DNA from: Cytidiella melzeri
Lineage: Eukaryota > Basidiomycota > Agaricomycetes > Polyporales > Irpicaceae
Assembly (NCBI GenBank): GCA_022592445.1
Contig: JABYQR010000013.1
Coordinates: 62,001-126,000 of the forward strand
Direction of reading: 5' to 3'
DNA: 64,000 nucleotides
Made by a program: the position numbers and the translations under genes. Of this stretch, positions 8,415 to 19,357 are shown one piece after another. The notes under the pieces were generated by a model that had not been told where the DNA came from, did not search any database, and saw only the letters and a list, made by a program, of their open reading frames with translations. Position 1 is the first letter of the stretch, and each line of letters opens with the position of its first letter.

Positions 8415-9640
8415 TGCTGATGCTACGAAAAATAGACAGTCAGTACGAATTTCCAGAGTACGTTTCCCTCAAGCCACTGTCCCCTTGTGAACAAGCTTCC
8501 ACACAGGGCCAATGACACCTAAACCTGTACAATTGCCATGCCCATCCAGCGTAAACCCAGTCATTTCACAAACACGATCTGCACCACCCTCAACCACCTA
8601 CTTCATCTCCAACGATCACTAGGCTAGTGTCCATGCAAGGTTTACTCACATTAGTGAGGGTGACGGAGATACTACCTAAGAGCACAGTCAATACCCCGGT
8701 AGCCAAGTATAAACCCAGAACGACGAACCTTTAGTCTTGAGGCTGCTGCTGCCGACGCCGACGATGTTGCTGAATTCGGTTCAGTGAGGCGCCTCCGGTG
8801 GCTTGGTGGTCCTGCATAGTTTACGGCAGTTGCCGAGTATATATCCGGCTCGCGTGACCTTCCTTTTTAGGCCTATGTTTTTAAAGTAATTGCTCAACGG
8901 CGTCGAGCTATATCTTGGTGGGCTTATGCTACTGCCAACTGTCCCTGCTGTCCATAATACTCTGGCATTGACCGGGCTTGCTAGCACTGCCAAAACCTTA
9001 CAGCCTGACACCGAATGCTCGTGGGTTTCCAAGACCTACCACCTCTCCGCAGCACTGCTATGAGAGCTCACCAGTACAGGTCGACGCCTGAATCTGAGAC
9101 ACAGCATTGTGCAATGTGCGTACATATCTCTCGCGCTGCTGTGGTCCTGTCTCCGCCCAAGATCTCGTAGCAACTGTCAATAATGGCACGCGGGTAAGCG
9201 TAGTTGTGTGATCAACGTCCTGGACATACTAGTATATCGTATAAGAAGATGTTCTATTGTTAATTGTACGAAACAGCATGACGCTGATCATGAATCCAAC
9301 ATGGTGGCCATGTCCGCAAGCGCCCATGAGCTGCAGCGCAATCTGCAGCGCCTCTTGCTCCCTCTCCTCACCGCCAGACACCGCACAGCCTACGCTCGTG
9401 TTCCTCTATAACAACTGCTCGCAACGTTAACACCCTTACGACCTCGTCTTCCTGTCCACTCGCAACATGTCACGTGTACCTCCGGGTAGGTAACCATCCA
9501 TTACAATGCACTCGCAGATAAGAAGCTCACAGTTGATCTATTTATACCCCGTTACCTCGTAACCAATCTGTCTTGTCTTCTGCTCGTGCTGTGCCCCGCC
9601 ACCGTGCTTTCGTCTCTCAACCACCGTGCTGGACACAACA
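8415..9640. other. Divergent intergenic region RPL34 / membrane protein
   Basis: Shared 5' space of RPL34 (-) and the membrane-protein gene (+). TATTTATACC at 9539-9548, about 95 bp before the plus-strand ATG, is a likely TATA element. Further out there is GAGTATATATCC near 8835-8846. ORFs at 8781-9032 and 9208-9411 show no domain and are not supported. RPL34 may have a non-coding 5' exon here, but I could not prove one. Confidence 0.5.
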
Positions 9641-11063
9641 ATGTCGGACAAACCGTCTGCTGCAGGCTCCCGCCCTCCTACATACGCCATGGTCACTCGC
9701 ATGTACAGATCGAGTCTCCGACCAGTCGTGGTAATCAGTGAGTTGACTCTCACTCGGATATCAAGAGATTGTCAAGCTGACATACTTTATGCTTCAAGCT
9801 GGCTTGATTACTGCCGGATGGACATTATTGACGTGAGTGTACTTACTCATATGCTACACTCAGACGGAGTATTAACATGCAATGGTCGACAGAGGGGCAT
9901 GTATCTGTCGTCTGTTTTCTCATTCTCTTCACAAAGTTGACTCTGATCCAGATCAGCGCGTTCGAGGAGATCAATGTTGACAAGACCAGTGAGTTGCTCT
10001 GATCAACGTCTGAAATTCCTTGGAGCTACTTGCCAAATGGTTCTGTACAGAGGGTTACCCGAAATTTGCAACTTTGGCCATTGCTCTCGGTGCACTCTAC
10101 ATGAGCGTGGTAGCCATAGAACTCTATGGGGTTACCGCAGCAGTCATGGTGCGTCTTGCAAATCAGCCCTTGTTTTGCTGACATTCATCCCCTATTTCTT
10201 CCATCATCAGAATTCGCTCCTCTTGATCAGGATATATAGCTACCTCTCGATACTGAGTGGCTTGATCGTGGTCGGCTCTGCCTTGCTCAGGGTGGTAGTC
10301 CATTTCCTTTACAAGGTGCGCCCAACATTCCGTCTTAGAGCCGCACCTGTTCACCAGTTGATTCTATTCAGAACGACCTCATAAGTGAATGTCAGAAGCT
10401 CGCAAAAGGACAAGATGTCCTCATTGTGAGTCCAAACACTATCAATCAAGGATTTATGCAATGAACCCATTGTGAACATAGCGCTTTGGCCTGTGGGGCC
10501 CCACCATTGACGATCAGCTGTCTTCGGACGAGGCGCAAGATTGTTAGTAACCTTGGCTCTGATCTCTTCTTATGTCATCTGACTGTACATGGTCTCTTTT
10601 CTAGTCTGCAACCACTGGTGGAGTAGGGACTCTTTCGGGGAAATCATCTCATTGATTATTCTCATCGGTACGCACAACTTCATCCCAATGGACTCTCTCA
10701 ACCGCACGGAAGCTGACAATACTCTCAGTTCTTTCCGGCTTCTTCGTCTCCATCGCGTTCGCGTTCTACCACCAATGCAACGATCCTACTTTCCAGCGTT
10801 CTCGCGAAATGCCCACACGCGCGGAGGATTTCCCGTCCCACTACAACCCGCCTTACGTCTCATACGACCCTAGCGTACCTCCGCAATACGATCCTCCCGC
10901 TGGACCCCCTCCGCCATTTAACGCCTCTCAAGGGATTGGCTATGGCGTGGGTATGAGAAAGGGAGATTCCAGCGAGGATCTCAAGGCGGACGATCCGTTC
11001 GCGGATTTTGATGAGCCTGCTCAGCGGGGTAGGCCTGGAGAGAGCAAGGACAATCTCGTTTGA
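9641..11063 (+). CDS. Fungal multi-pass membrane protein with Pro-rich cytosolic tail
   Basis: Nine exons: 9641-9737, 9799-9832, 9864-9988, 10051-10148, 10211-10315, 10372-10425, 10482-10542, 10605-10667 and 10729-11063, giving 323 residues. All phases fit. Hydrophobic segments: VVVITGLITAGWTLL, HVSVVCFLILF, ATLAIALGALYMSVVAIELY, SILSGLIVVGSALLRVVVHF and SLIILIVLSGFFVSIAFAFY. Between the last two is a loop with conserved-looking Cys (ISECQKL, DFCNHWW). The C-terminal 100 residues are Pro/Tyr-rich (YNPPYVSYDPSVPPQYDPP) and end with an acidic DDPFADFDE motif. I recognise this as a protein type common in Agaricomycetes, without a known function. Tetraspan-like scaffold or transporter accessory are both possible. 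The ATG at 9641 is preferred because the frame stays open through TM1. Confidence 0.8.
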
Positions 11064-11666
11064 TTGATTTTTTATTGAATGTTTGGTGCATATGTGTGTT
11101 GGGTGTGGTTGAAATGGACACCGATCTGCGTGGCTCTGACTTAGGCGTACATGGTTCAAGATGTTTTGGATAGATGTTGACCACATGAAATGAATCGATC
11201 TCTCTACTCATATATCGACGCGGGCCGAGCGATGTAAGCTACTATGTACTGCCGTGAGCAGCCGAACTCGTTCACACGTGAAGCAGTGAAGACAAAAGCA
11301 TCTGCACTGGTGTCGACGTCGCAAAGACAGATTTTAGGATATGGCTACAGGTGTGGAGAACGAAACAAAGGTACCAAGAAAAAACAAACCACGCGATCGC
11401 ACACGCAAGGCACTGAGAACGCCGCAGACCACATAACCACTGACAGATCCAGCCCAATCGACGGGAACAATAGTTAGAAGGAGAAGACGAGAATCCGTGG
11501 TGTACGCGAGAATTATGTACTTTATGCAAATATTTACTTGGGAGAGAAAAAGTTAGATCGTGGGCGATGGGTATGCGGGTGAGTGAGGTATTGCAAGAAA
11601 GGTGTAATTTGTGGGGTCCGCGAGGAGCCGAGAGCTCGAAAGCAAGCAAGATAACAGGTGATTTCT
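11064..11666. other. Convergent 3' intergenic region
   Basis: 3' flanks of the membrane-protein gene (+) and the CFEM gene (-). ORF shadows 11244-11477 and 11272-11649 overlap on opposite strands and carry no domain. No gene seen. Confidence 0.6.
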
Positions 11667-12405
11667 TCAGAGGTTGACGACAGCTGCAAAGACCACTGCT
11701 GCAGCGCCCAAGGCGACGTTGAAGGCGGCGGAAGTGGCACCGCTGGTGGTGCTGACGGTGGGCGCACTGTGAGACAAAGAAACAGTGTTAGGAGAGCAAG
11801 CAAATCAAGTAAAGTGCGAACAACTTACGGAGCACTAGAGGAGGCGCTGTTAGCCGAGGAAGACCCGCTGCTAGCAGAGCTAGAAGGAGCAGGTGCAGTG
11901 CTGCTGCTGCCGGAGGAAGCAGACGTGACAGAGGTAGAAGGGGTAGACGATGCCGTTGCTGGAGCGGTGGAAGATGCTGAAGGCGTGCTAGTGAGGGTTA
12001 CACCCTATAGTTAAACCGAACAACAAAGACATCGTCAGTTTCTTTCAGGCACGGGAAGAGCATTGTAGAGAACGTACGACAGCAGCACACAATTGACGGG
12101 AGAGGGCCTCAGCACTGGCCGCATCGGACGCAGAGCAAGCACTCTCAATGCACTGTGTGGTGGCAGCGACATACGGCGCGCTGTTGCACAGACAGGTGTT
12201 GTCGGAGGCATCGCAACCGAACAAATTGGGCGGGTTCGTGACACAGGACAATGCACAATCTGGCAAAAAGCACGATGAGACTTGCAAGTCGTTTAGGAGA
12301 TGCGATACCGCGACACGTACTAGGGAAGCTCGCCTGTCTGGCTTGGAGAGAGACCGCGGAGACGGTGGAGGCAACGACAAGGACGGCGGCAAGAGCAAAA
12401 CGCAT
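11667..12405 (-). CDS. CFEM-domain GPI-anchored cell-surface protein
   Basis: Four exons: 12321-12405, 12078-12280, 11829-12004 and 11667-11766, giving 187 residues. Order: signal peptide (MRFALAAVLVVASTVSAVSL), then a CFEM domain at about 35-93 with the family's eight Cys in order (PDC-x3-C-x9-C-x6-C-x-C-x11-C-x4-C-x15-C) plus one extra upstream Cys. A Ser/Thr/Ala-rich mucin-like stretch follows, and the end is a hydrophobic GPI-addition tail (VALGAAAVVFAAVVNL). CFEM proteins act in haem/iron capture, adhesion or wall structure; which applies here cannot be told. Intron 1 is only 40 bp. It shares a 738-bp divergent promoter space with RPL31. Confidence 0.9.
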
Positions 12406-12548
12406 GGTGGGCGATCTAGGTGAATGTGAAAGACAGGAAGTCACGAGTTGCGTGGATGAAAGTCGAAGGTTGAGGATGCAACAGGCGAGAAAAGTAACTC
12501 AAAGTCGGGGATGAGTTGCTATGGAACGGTGGTAGCGAGAGTGGGGTG

Positions 12549-12555
12549 CTTTATA
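12549..12555 (-). promoter_or_regulatory. TATA box of the CFEM gene
   Basis: Minus strand reads GGGACTATAAAGCACC, 145 bp upstream of the CFEM ATG. Confidence 0.5.
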
Positions 12556-13143
12556 GTCCCGCCCAGTAAGCGCGGTACTGCTGTCATCAGGGACAGAGCT
12601 TTTGTGCGATAGGCCCAGATTTGGAGGATGGGAAACCACGCGGACAAACAAGTGAGCGAAAGAGAAACAATGACAGGCGTGGGTTGCGGGAATATCCTCA
12701 ATAGCTCGCGTGGTCCTTAGTGGCGATTCTACAGAGAATGTATACGAGGTAACAGTTGGATAGGAACGCCATAGTAATTGAATACAATACACAGTGCAGC
12801 ACAGGGAAGGATAATGGGAAGGTGTATTTGGGCACAATGGCGCACAAAGGGGATTCCTAATTGGGTGCATCTCTTGAGAACCCCTGAAATTGATGGGATT
12901 GATCTACACTCGGCTATTAGCGCTTAGTATCGCTACACCCACGTAAAAGCGCTCAGGGCGGGATGCAGGGAAAGCCCGGGATCCCGGCGACGCTTCACGT
13001 GATGCTGAGCTATATAGCTATTTCTCACGACCTCAGCCACATCCATTTCTGGTCATACACGGGCGCTAAATGCATCGCGCAGAATAAGCGTTGGCTGCTG
13101 CTAGCAAATCCTCAGAGCTCATCGACCCCGACATCTTCAAGAC
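12556..13143. other. Divergent promoter region CFEM / RPL31
   Basis: No gene. A TATATAG element near 13010-13018 lies about 130 bp before the RPL31 ATG. The ORFs 12499-12870 (-) and 12963-13247 (+) are unsupported; the second overlaps RPL31 exon 1 in a different frame. Confidence 0.5.
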
Positions 13144-13759
13144 ATGGTGCGCTGCGACGTTCATTCAATGTTCCTTCTGTGACTTACATCCTCCGTTCAG
13201 GCCCCCAAGACAACCACCAAAAAGGTATGCTACACCAAACCCTGTAAAGGACTATAGAACTCAGTGAACTACCCTCCCGATGCACCGAAACAGACCGGCA
13301 AGACACGCTCGGCTCTCCAAGACGTCGTCACTCGTGAATACACCATCCACCTGCACAAGCGTGTGCACGGCCGCTCGTTCAAGAAGAGGGCCCCTCATGC
13401 CGTCAAGTCTGTAGTCGACTTCGCACAAAAGGCGATGGGCACGCAAGACGTCCGCGTCGACCCCAAGCTCAACCAGGCAATCTGGGCACAGGGAATCAAG
13501 AGCGTGCCTCACAGAATACGGGTCAAGCTTGAACGTCAGTTGAAAGTGTTTGGCAGAGTGTACGCGGGTATTGAATCTGTTGATCCTCTAGGGAAACGTA
13601 ACGATGATGAGGGCGCGAAGGAAAAGCTCTTCACCTACGTATCGCATGTCGTCGTCGACTCTTTCAAGGTAATGTTCCGATCTTCTTATGTCCCTCTGTG
13701 GTTCACGTACTCATTGTGCATCGAAGGGTCTCGAGACAACGGTCGTGGAGGCCGAGTAG
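13144..13759 (+). CDS. RPL31: 60S ribosomal protein L31 (eL31)
   Basis: Five exons: 13144-13146, 13201-13224, 13294-13534, 13592-13668 and 13727-13759, giving 125 residues. Exon 1 is only the ATG, and exon 2 encodes APKTTTKK. The body is a textbook eL31 ([56 protein letters not shown]). Reading through 13535-13591 would insert 19 foreign residues between VKLER and KRNDDEG, so that stretch is an intron (GTCAGT...CTAG). The end is [10 protein letters not shown]. Component of the large ribosomal subunit near the tunnel exit. The second RP gene within 5 kb of RPL34. Confidence 0.95.
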
Positions 13760-14148
13760 ACCACTCGCTCGTCTTTGAGCGAGCGGAGGAAGAAGGTTGA
13801 CGGGGCCGGCCTTTATTCTTCCTGGTGTACTTCATACATGATATTTTTACCTTGCATGCATGCATTCTCTCATCCCATATTGTACGCACATTGTTTCGCT
13901 GTCGCTTTTCCTCTAAGTATGCTATGCCGAACAGGACATGTTGGCTGCAGCGTGTAGAGAGAAAGAGTACAAGCATCATGAGATACACACGAAACGAGTG
14001 CTGTGAGAACTGCATTTCCTGCATGTCAAGGTTTGTATACTGTATGATGAATAAAGCCGCGCAATAATATAGTACTAATGAGAAAAGTTTGAAGCATTTG
14101 AAGCTTACAGTGCTGCTAGTGCTTTTAGCTACAGCAGATTCCAAAGTA
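13760..14148. other. Convergent 3' intergenic region
   Basis: 3' flanks of RPL31 (+) and the mannosyltransferase-like gene (-). AATAAA at about 14049 is a possible polyadenylation signal for RPL31. The 13686-14144 minus ORF has no domain. Confidence 0.6.
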
Positions 14149-15899
14149 TCAAACCCAATTTAGGTCCCTTCTATGTCTAACCTTTACAACCTCCGGTATC
14201 GTAGTCCTGTTCGGTCGACGCTCCCATATAGGGTCCACGTCTGGTCCGTCCAAATCACCCGCGCCGTCCCATCCCCAACACCATACTGTACATAGATGTC
14301 ATTTGAGGGAGATGGTCAAATTTTGAGAGAGAAGATGACACTTACCGTGGTCTGGTCCGGGAAGAAAATCTATCGCCTCGTTCTCCTCGTCTGTGAACAG
14401 CCGATCGTGTGGGCCGAACCAGGCACGGTCTTGGGGATCTGTGCGAGGATTGTCTGGGAGACCTCCAAGACGAGCGTACCCTCGTATTGAGGTGAGGTTC
14501 TTCCGTGCAGGATGTATGATATCGTATACTCTCTGAAGAAAGGTAAAGCCGGGGGTGTCAGTCAGGAATGACATCAAGAAGGCTTCCATACGGGACTTGC
14601 ATTGTCGTACGCAAGCTTCACCCTCGGGACCATCAATATCCTGCCGTAACCAGCATCCCAGTAATCGTTTGCGATCAGACTGCATTCACTGGCAGAACAC
14701 TCTCCTTCAATGATACGGGCCATGCGGAACTTGACATGGGGTGGGGTGTAGAACGGGGCAGGGTCCATAACAGCTATACCGTTCCAACACGACTGCATCT
14801 GCACGGGGAGATGACGCTGGAAGCGCTCTTGTGAGTGGGGCTGGTGGAAAACGGACTCGAAAGGGGCGTTTTCGAGTGCGGTACCGTTGATATCGCGTGC
14901 AACCCAGTTATCGTAGAATACAGGAGAGCCCTAACAAGCGTGCGTCAGAGAAAGACAAACTCACAAAGCCAGAGAACGTACGAGTTCGTCGTGAAACATG
15001 TAATCTGTGGCGCAGGTTATACCAGCGTTGTTCCTTCTGCTTTGCCAGATGAGCTCCAGGAGGTCGTCAACGCAGGGCAGGATATCGTTCATGAAGATGA
15101 TACTGTCAAAGTACTCGTTCTCCGTGTTACGAAGCTCGTGCAACGGAACGAACGCCGCGTTTCGTACTTCTGCCAAGTATTCGATACGGTGGTTGAATGC
15201 TCCTCGCGTGCGCATCGAGGTCTGGATCTTCACTCTTAGCCCAACCGACCGACACAGGGCATCGAATATTCGCAGGAGGGCCTTGGTTTGGTCTGTCGAG
15301 CCGTTCTCATAGATGGACACATACACGTTCTGGTAGCCAAGGATAGCGGATACTCTGAAGAGTGTCGCGAATAGGTCCGGGATGATGTCGAACGAGTTGT
15401 AAAGATTGATGGCAAAGAAATATTTGTGAGTGTCAGCGGTTACTTGCCGTGTCGGCGGGACGTAGTCACCCTCTGTACCTGCGTTCATCCTGAGGGCGTC
15501 CATCCACGATGTCCGCGCGGGAGGGAGGTGGCCGATGAGAGAAGCATAGCGTTCGGTGGCTTGCTCTTTGTAGAGAGACTGGGCACTCCGCGTGCACTCC
15601 TTCGTATAGTGCGGCGAGAGGTTTGTGAGGAGCTCGAGTACCCGCCGCCGTTGGTCCAGTGTTGGTGTGGTTATAGGATGTCGCGAGTTTGAGTGGACGT
15701 TCGAGACTACCGAAGAGGCACTTCCTCGCCACACTGAAGAGCGCGACTTCGGCAAGTTCAGTAGAAGCTCTCGTATGTTGAGGGCGAAACGTACGTCTGA
15801 TCTGAAGAAGCCTGCGACGCACACACCGATGAAGACACCGATAGCTATGGACACCCAGGTCGGCAACCGCGTGAGCGGGTTTGTAGCCTTGGGCTGCAT
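14149..15899 (-). CDS. Cryptococcal mannosyltransferase 1 / CAP59-like glycosyltransferase
   Basis: Four exons: 14982-15899, 14611-14930, 14346-14530 and 14149-14285, giving 519 residues. A type II membrane anchor lies near residues 13-31 (TWVSIAIGVFIGVCVAGFF). Then comes the family core: KYFFAINLYNSFDIIPDL, VYVSIYENGSTDQTK, YLAEVRNAAFVPL, FDSIIFMNDILPCVDDLLEL, ATDYMFHDEL and, in the last exon, VWCWGWDGAGDLDGPD. These match the CMT1/CAP59 family, Golgi alpha-1,3-mannosyltransferase-like enzymes of basidiomycete glycan synthesis. Intron 3 uses acceptor CAGAG to keep the frame (KLA-VYDIIHP). Divergent from the SGNH gene at 16588. Donor and acceptor sugars are not known. Confidence 0.88.
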
Positions 15900-16587
15900 T
15901 TTCCTAGTGTTATGGTGTTAAGAGCAAATGCATAATTCATACGCATTCATACGCACGTCTGACAGCAGGCAGAGGCGTACAAGTACTATCTCCAGTAGTA
16001 TTTCTTGCAGCGCGTCACACACTGATACCCTGTCCTCCTCTTTCAATAGCTCAGCAGGCAATGTTTCTACGTGCGACTGTTACTGCGATCCACGGCTTGG
16101 CACCAGTATGTTGTTCTGGAGGTTTAAGAGAGCGACAGGAGCGTTTGAGTGTAAAGCAGAGAAATATTCGGATGGTGCTAATAGCTATGGGCGCCTCTCT
16201 GTCAAGTCTTGTGGCAGCTGATGCGCCTCGACATCCCGCCGCGTCGCTGTCAACACTAACAGGGACCATATCTCTGACAACGCTGGAGGTGGCGGTTGGG
16301 ACGTTCCGTATACCCAATCTCCCAGCAGTAATAAGATTGACTGCGCAGTCGTGACTGGTCACTAAGCGCAAGAATGCGGTTTACGTGAGTTGGCTTTGAG
16401 TTGACAGCGCTGGCCAAATGCGTCCGACGTCGACCTCTACGTTCTCTCGCTGAACGTTGGCAGTATTAACGACAGCCCGAGCACTGGCGATCATGAGCTG
16501 AATGATATCGTGCGAAATGCTTGACGCGCGTTACAGTCTAAGGGTCGCTTATGCCCCGCCAGTCAGTCTGTTCCACCGCTTTCTCGC
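15900..16587. other. Divergent promoter region mannosyltransferase / SGNH
   Basis: No gene supported. Opposing ORFs 16051-16371 (-) and 16061-16354 (+) occupy the same DNA and neither has a domain. Confidence 0.5.
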
Positions 16588-18740
16588 ATGCAACGACGAA
16601 CAGGCAAAGGGGTGGCCCACATATCCCCTCCGCTACCGTCATCTCGAATGGGCTCAGATATCTCAGAAAAGACGTCCTCGAGGCTGAACCAGAAGAGCTT
16701 TGGCGTGACCAACAAGATATGGCTCCTCGTCGTCCTCTTCCTCGCCCTCATATTCTTCACCCACTCAATACTGCCCTCTGACTCTTCAAGCTATCCACGA
16801 CACAAGCTCCTTCACACAGAGGCGAAGCCACGGAACTATCTGAACATTACAGAGGGGGACACCGTGCCATTTTCGTTCTGTCCGGCGCTGGGTCCTGGGG
16901 ATGAGCTTGCAACAAAATATGACCCAGTCGCGCTCACAAAGACGAGGCTGCACACTGGAAGCGGGTCGCGCATTCAACGTGTGATTACACGAGCATTGTC
17001 AGGGCTTCCCGTGACAATAAGTGTGGTCGGTGGCTCCGGTGAGTTAGTATGTCCATTGTCTATTCACTGCAATAGGAGTGCGTTGCGTTTTTCAGCGAGC
17101 GTGCAGTCGGCACGCTCCCGTCGACGCAATGTCGGAAGCCCTACGGCCTCCGTGTATTGCGCCACTGTCGTGACTATTGCTTTCAACGATTATTTCACGG
17201 GTGATACGCGCAAAGCTCGATTGACACCAGCATCACTCATTGCAGTCCTCTGTAAACATGCCTAGTGCTAACTGTTCATCTCAGTTTCGGCGTGTCATGG
17301 CGCAGGGGACGAGCCATTGGCACCTACATGTTACCCTTCACGCTTCTTCAACTGGTGGAATAGCGTATTTCCACATCCAGCCTCGGAACTCACTAATGGC
17401 GCTATGCGAAAGACGAGCTCTGCCTACTTCTCATTCTGCAACGCTCATCACGTACCGGACGTGACAGACCTTGTCATTGTCGAGCTTGATATTGAGGACG
17501 AAGGGTGAGTCGACCAAATCTTCCTTTGGGTATCATGCAACTAATACGTTACGCAGGGATCGACAATCCATGGACAATTTCGAGCTGCTCATACGTTCAC
17601 TTCTTATCCGCCCAGATCAACCAGCTGTGCTTGTGCTCGGCCACTCAAGCCCACAGATGTTGGAGCAAGCAGGTTTTTTGGGCCCCGACCAATGGCATAC
17701 GCTTGTAGCTCAGTTTTACGATGTGCCACATATCAGGTGAGTTCACGAAGACGGTCTTGTTCCGCCGCATTGCGTTGAATTTGTTCTTAGCATCAAACCA
17801 ATCGTCTACCCAATGTATCTACAGAACCCCGCCACCGTCCAGCCATACTTTGTTGACCCTATGCTTCCCAACTCACGCGGCCACGAGCTTATCGCCGACG
17901 TGCTTGTTTCCTACTTTCAGACTCAAGTATGCATCGCCTGGGCAGCTGCGACTGGCACCGCAAGCGAGATAACACCTGGTCCCGGACCATTGGTGACCAA
18001 CGAGAAGGCAAAGACGCCAACCGACGCTCGTGGGCTGTTTGGAGGTGTTGCTCAACGCAAAGGGGCAGCAGGAGCAGCCGCGCCTGATTTCCCCGATGCC
18101 AACGCCAACGCTGCACCTGTTGCGTTTGCAGAGCCTGGAAGCCGTCAATTGACGGAGCAACTCTATCCTAACCTAAAGGTACCTCAGTCCCGTATCGGAC
18201 AACGTCCAGCGGACTATGCCGCCCGGGCATTTGAGGAGGTCAAGCCGTTCTGCGTGTCCGCTAATGATCTCATCAACCCCCTTCCCCCATCAATATTTTC
18301 TGGGAGCGGCTGGGAAGTCTTCCATCCCCCGTTGGGCACCGCGGACATGAACAGCTTTGCGCATTACTGGTATTCGAGCTTGCCGACGAGCAGGCTCAGG
18401 GTAGGGTTGCAAGTCGGCGCTGGTGACATTGGGATATATTATTTGAAGGAGCCTGCGGAGCAGGTTGGGCTCGGCAGTGCGGTTGAATGTTGGGTCGATA
18501 ACAACTACCAGGGCGCGACGGTTATTGAGAACGCAGCACAAATAAGTGAACCTACCCCTGCGTATGTTTTGCTATTCTATGCACACTTCTTGAAATTTGT
18601 ACTAAGACTTTGTTCGCAGACTGGAAATTATCGATCATTTCGTCACGAGGGGCTCGCATTCAGTGGAATGCCGGCTTCTAGGAGAGGAAGACGACAGAAG
18701 TGTGCTGCCGTTCAAGATCATTGGCATCTTCTCGACATGA
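16588..18740 (+). CDS. Membrane-anchored SGNH/GDSL hydrolase-like protein
   Basis: Five exons: 16588-17038, 17285-17504, 17557-17736, 17791-18561 and 18620-18740, giving 580 residues (560 if the in-frame ATG at 16648 is used). An N-terminal anchor IWLLVVLFLALIFFTHSIL lies near residues 44-62. Block I is TISVVGGSVSACHG, with the candidate nucleophile Ser at the exon 1/2 junction. A later block ELDIEDEG is followed by VLVLGHSSPQML, and DPMLPNSRGHELIADVLV carries the candidate catalytic Asp/His. The C-terminal 250 residues, after a low-complexity linker (GAAGAAAPDFPDANANAAP), form a second region likely to be a beta-rich accessory domain. Role is inferred as an O-acyl esterase or transferase on glycans. 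Intron 1 is unusually long (246 bp). Confidence 0.75.
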
Positions 18741-19357
18741 GCAAACCCGCCCATTCTCCGCTCCTTCTGAGACTTGTTCCATCAGGGCAGCCGTCGTAGG
18801 ACGCGAAGACCTACCCATCCCTTATTTTACGCCGGCGAAGCGAAACAAATACTGTCCACCCCTTGCGCATGCGCGATCCGCTCCTTCGAGGACCAGCCAT
18901 CTTTTTTTCCTTGTGACTTGCCTCTCTTGATGATAGGCTCGCTCTGTTAGGCTCGTCTGCTCGGTAGTTAATATATTAGATTGGTAGGAGCACTACTTGC
19001 ACAGCTACGTATAGTACAGGATGCGATCATAATCATAAATGTCTATTACAGGCGGAAGTCTCTTGTGTAGTATCAACGCGTTCTGCCTGCTACAGATTAC
19101 AGTAAGGAGAGGAGAATCGTCTCTGCTAATGTTGTGCTCGCTAACTTGCAAAATGGGCAAGGTGGCACCGCGTATCACCTCATTTAACGGACGGCTGTCA
19201 ATGAAATCAACGCATGTGCCTGCCAGCATGCTCCCGCCCGTCTCAATCCCATCCCACGGTTGACAATCTAGCAGCCATGCATGCAGACTTTGCTGACCGT
19301 ACCCACAACTCTGCTCCGTACCACAGACTACATACAAAGGATAACCGTAGTTGACAC
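18741..19357. other. Intergenic, 3' of SGNH and 5' of UstYa-like gene
   Basis: No gene. The minus ORF 19005-19388 (127 aa) lies over the UstYa-like start and has no domain. No clear TATA box. Confidence 0.5.

Noticed and set aside
13535..13591. Lineage-specific 19-residue insertion in RPL31
   Set aside because: The stretch has GTCAGT and CTAG ends and its removal gives the conserved LERKRNDDEG join, so it is an intron.
16051..16371. Opposed 106- and 97-codon ORFs between the mannosyltransferase and SGNH genes
   Set aside because: Both strands are open over the same DNA and neither shows a domain, a signal peptide or introns.
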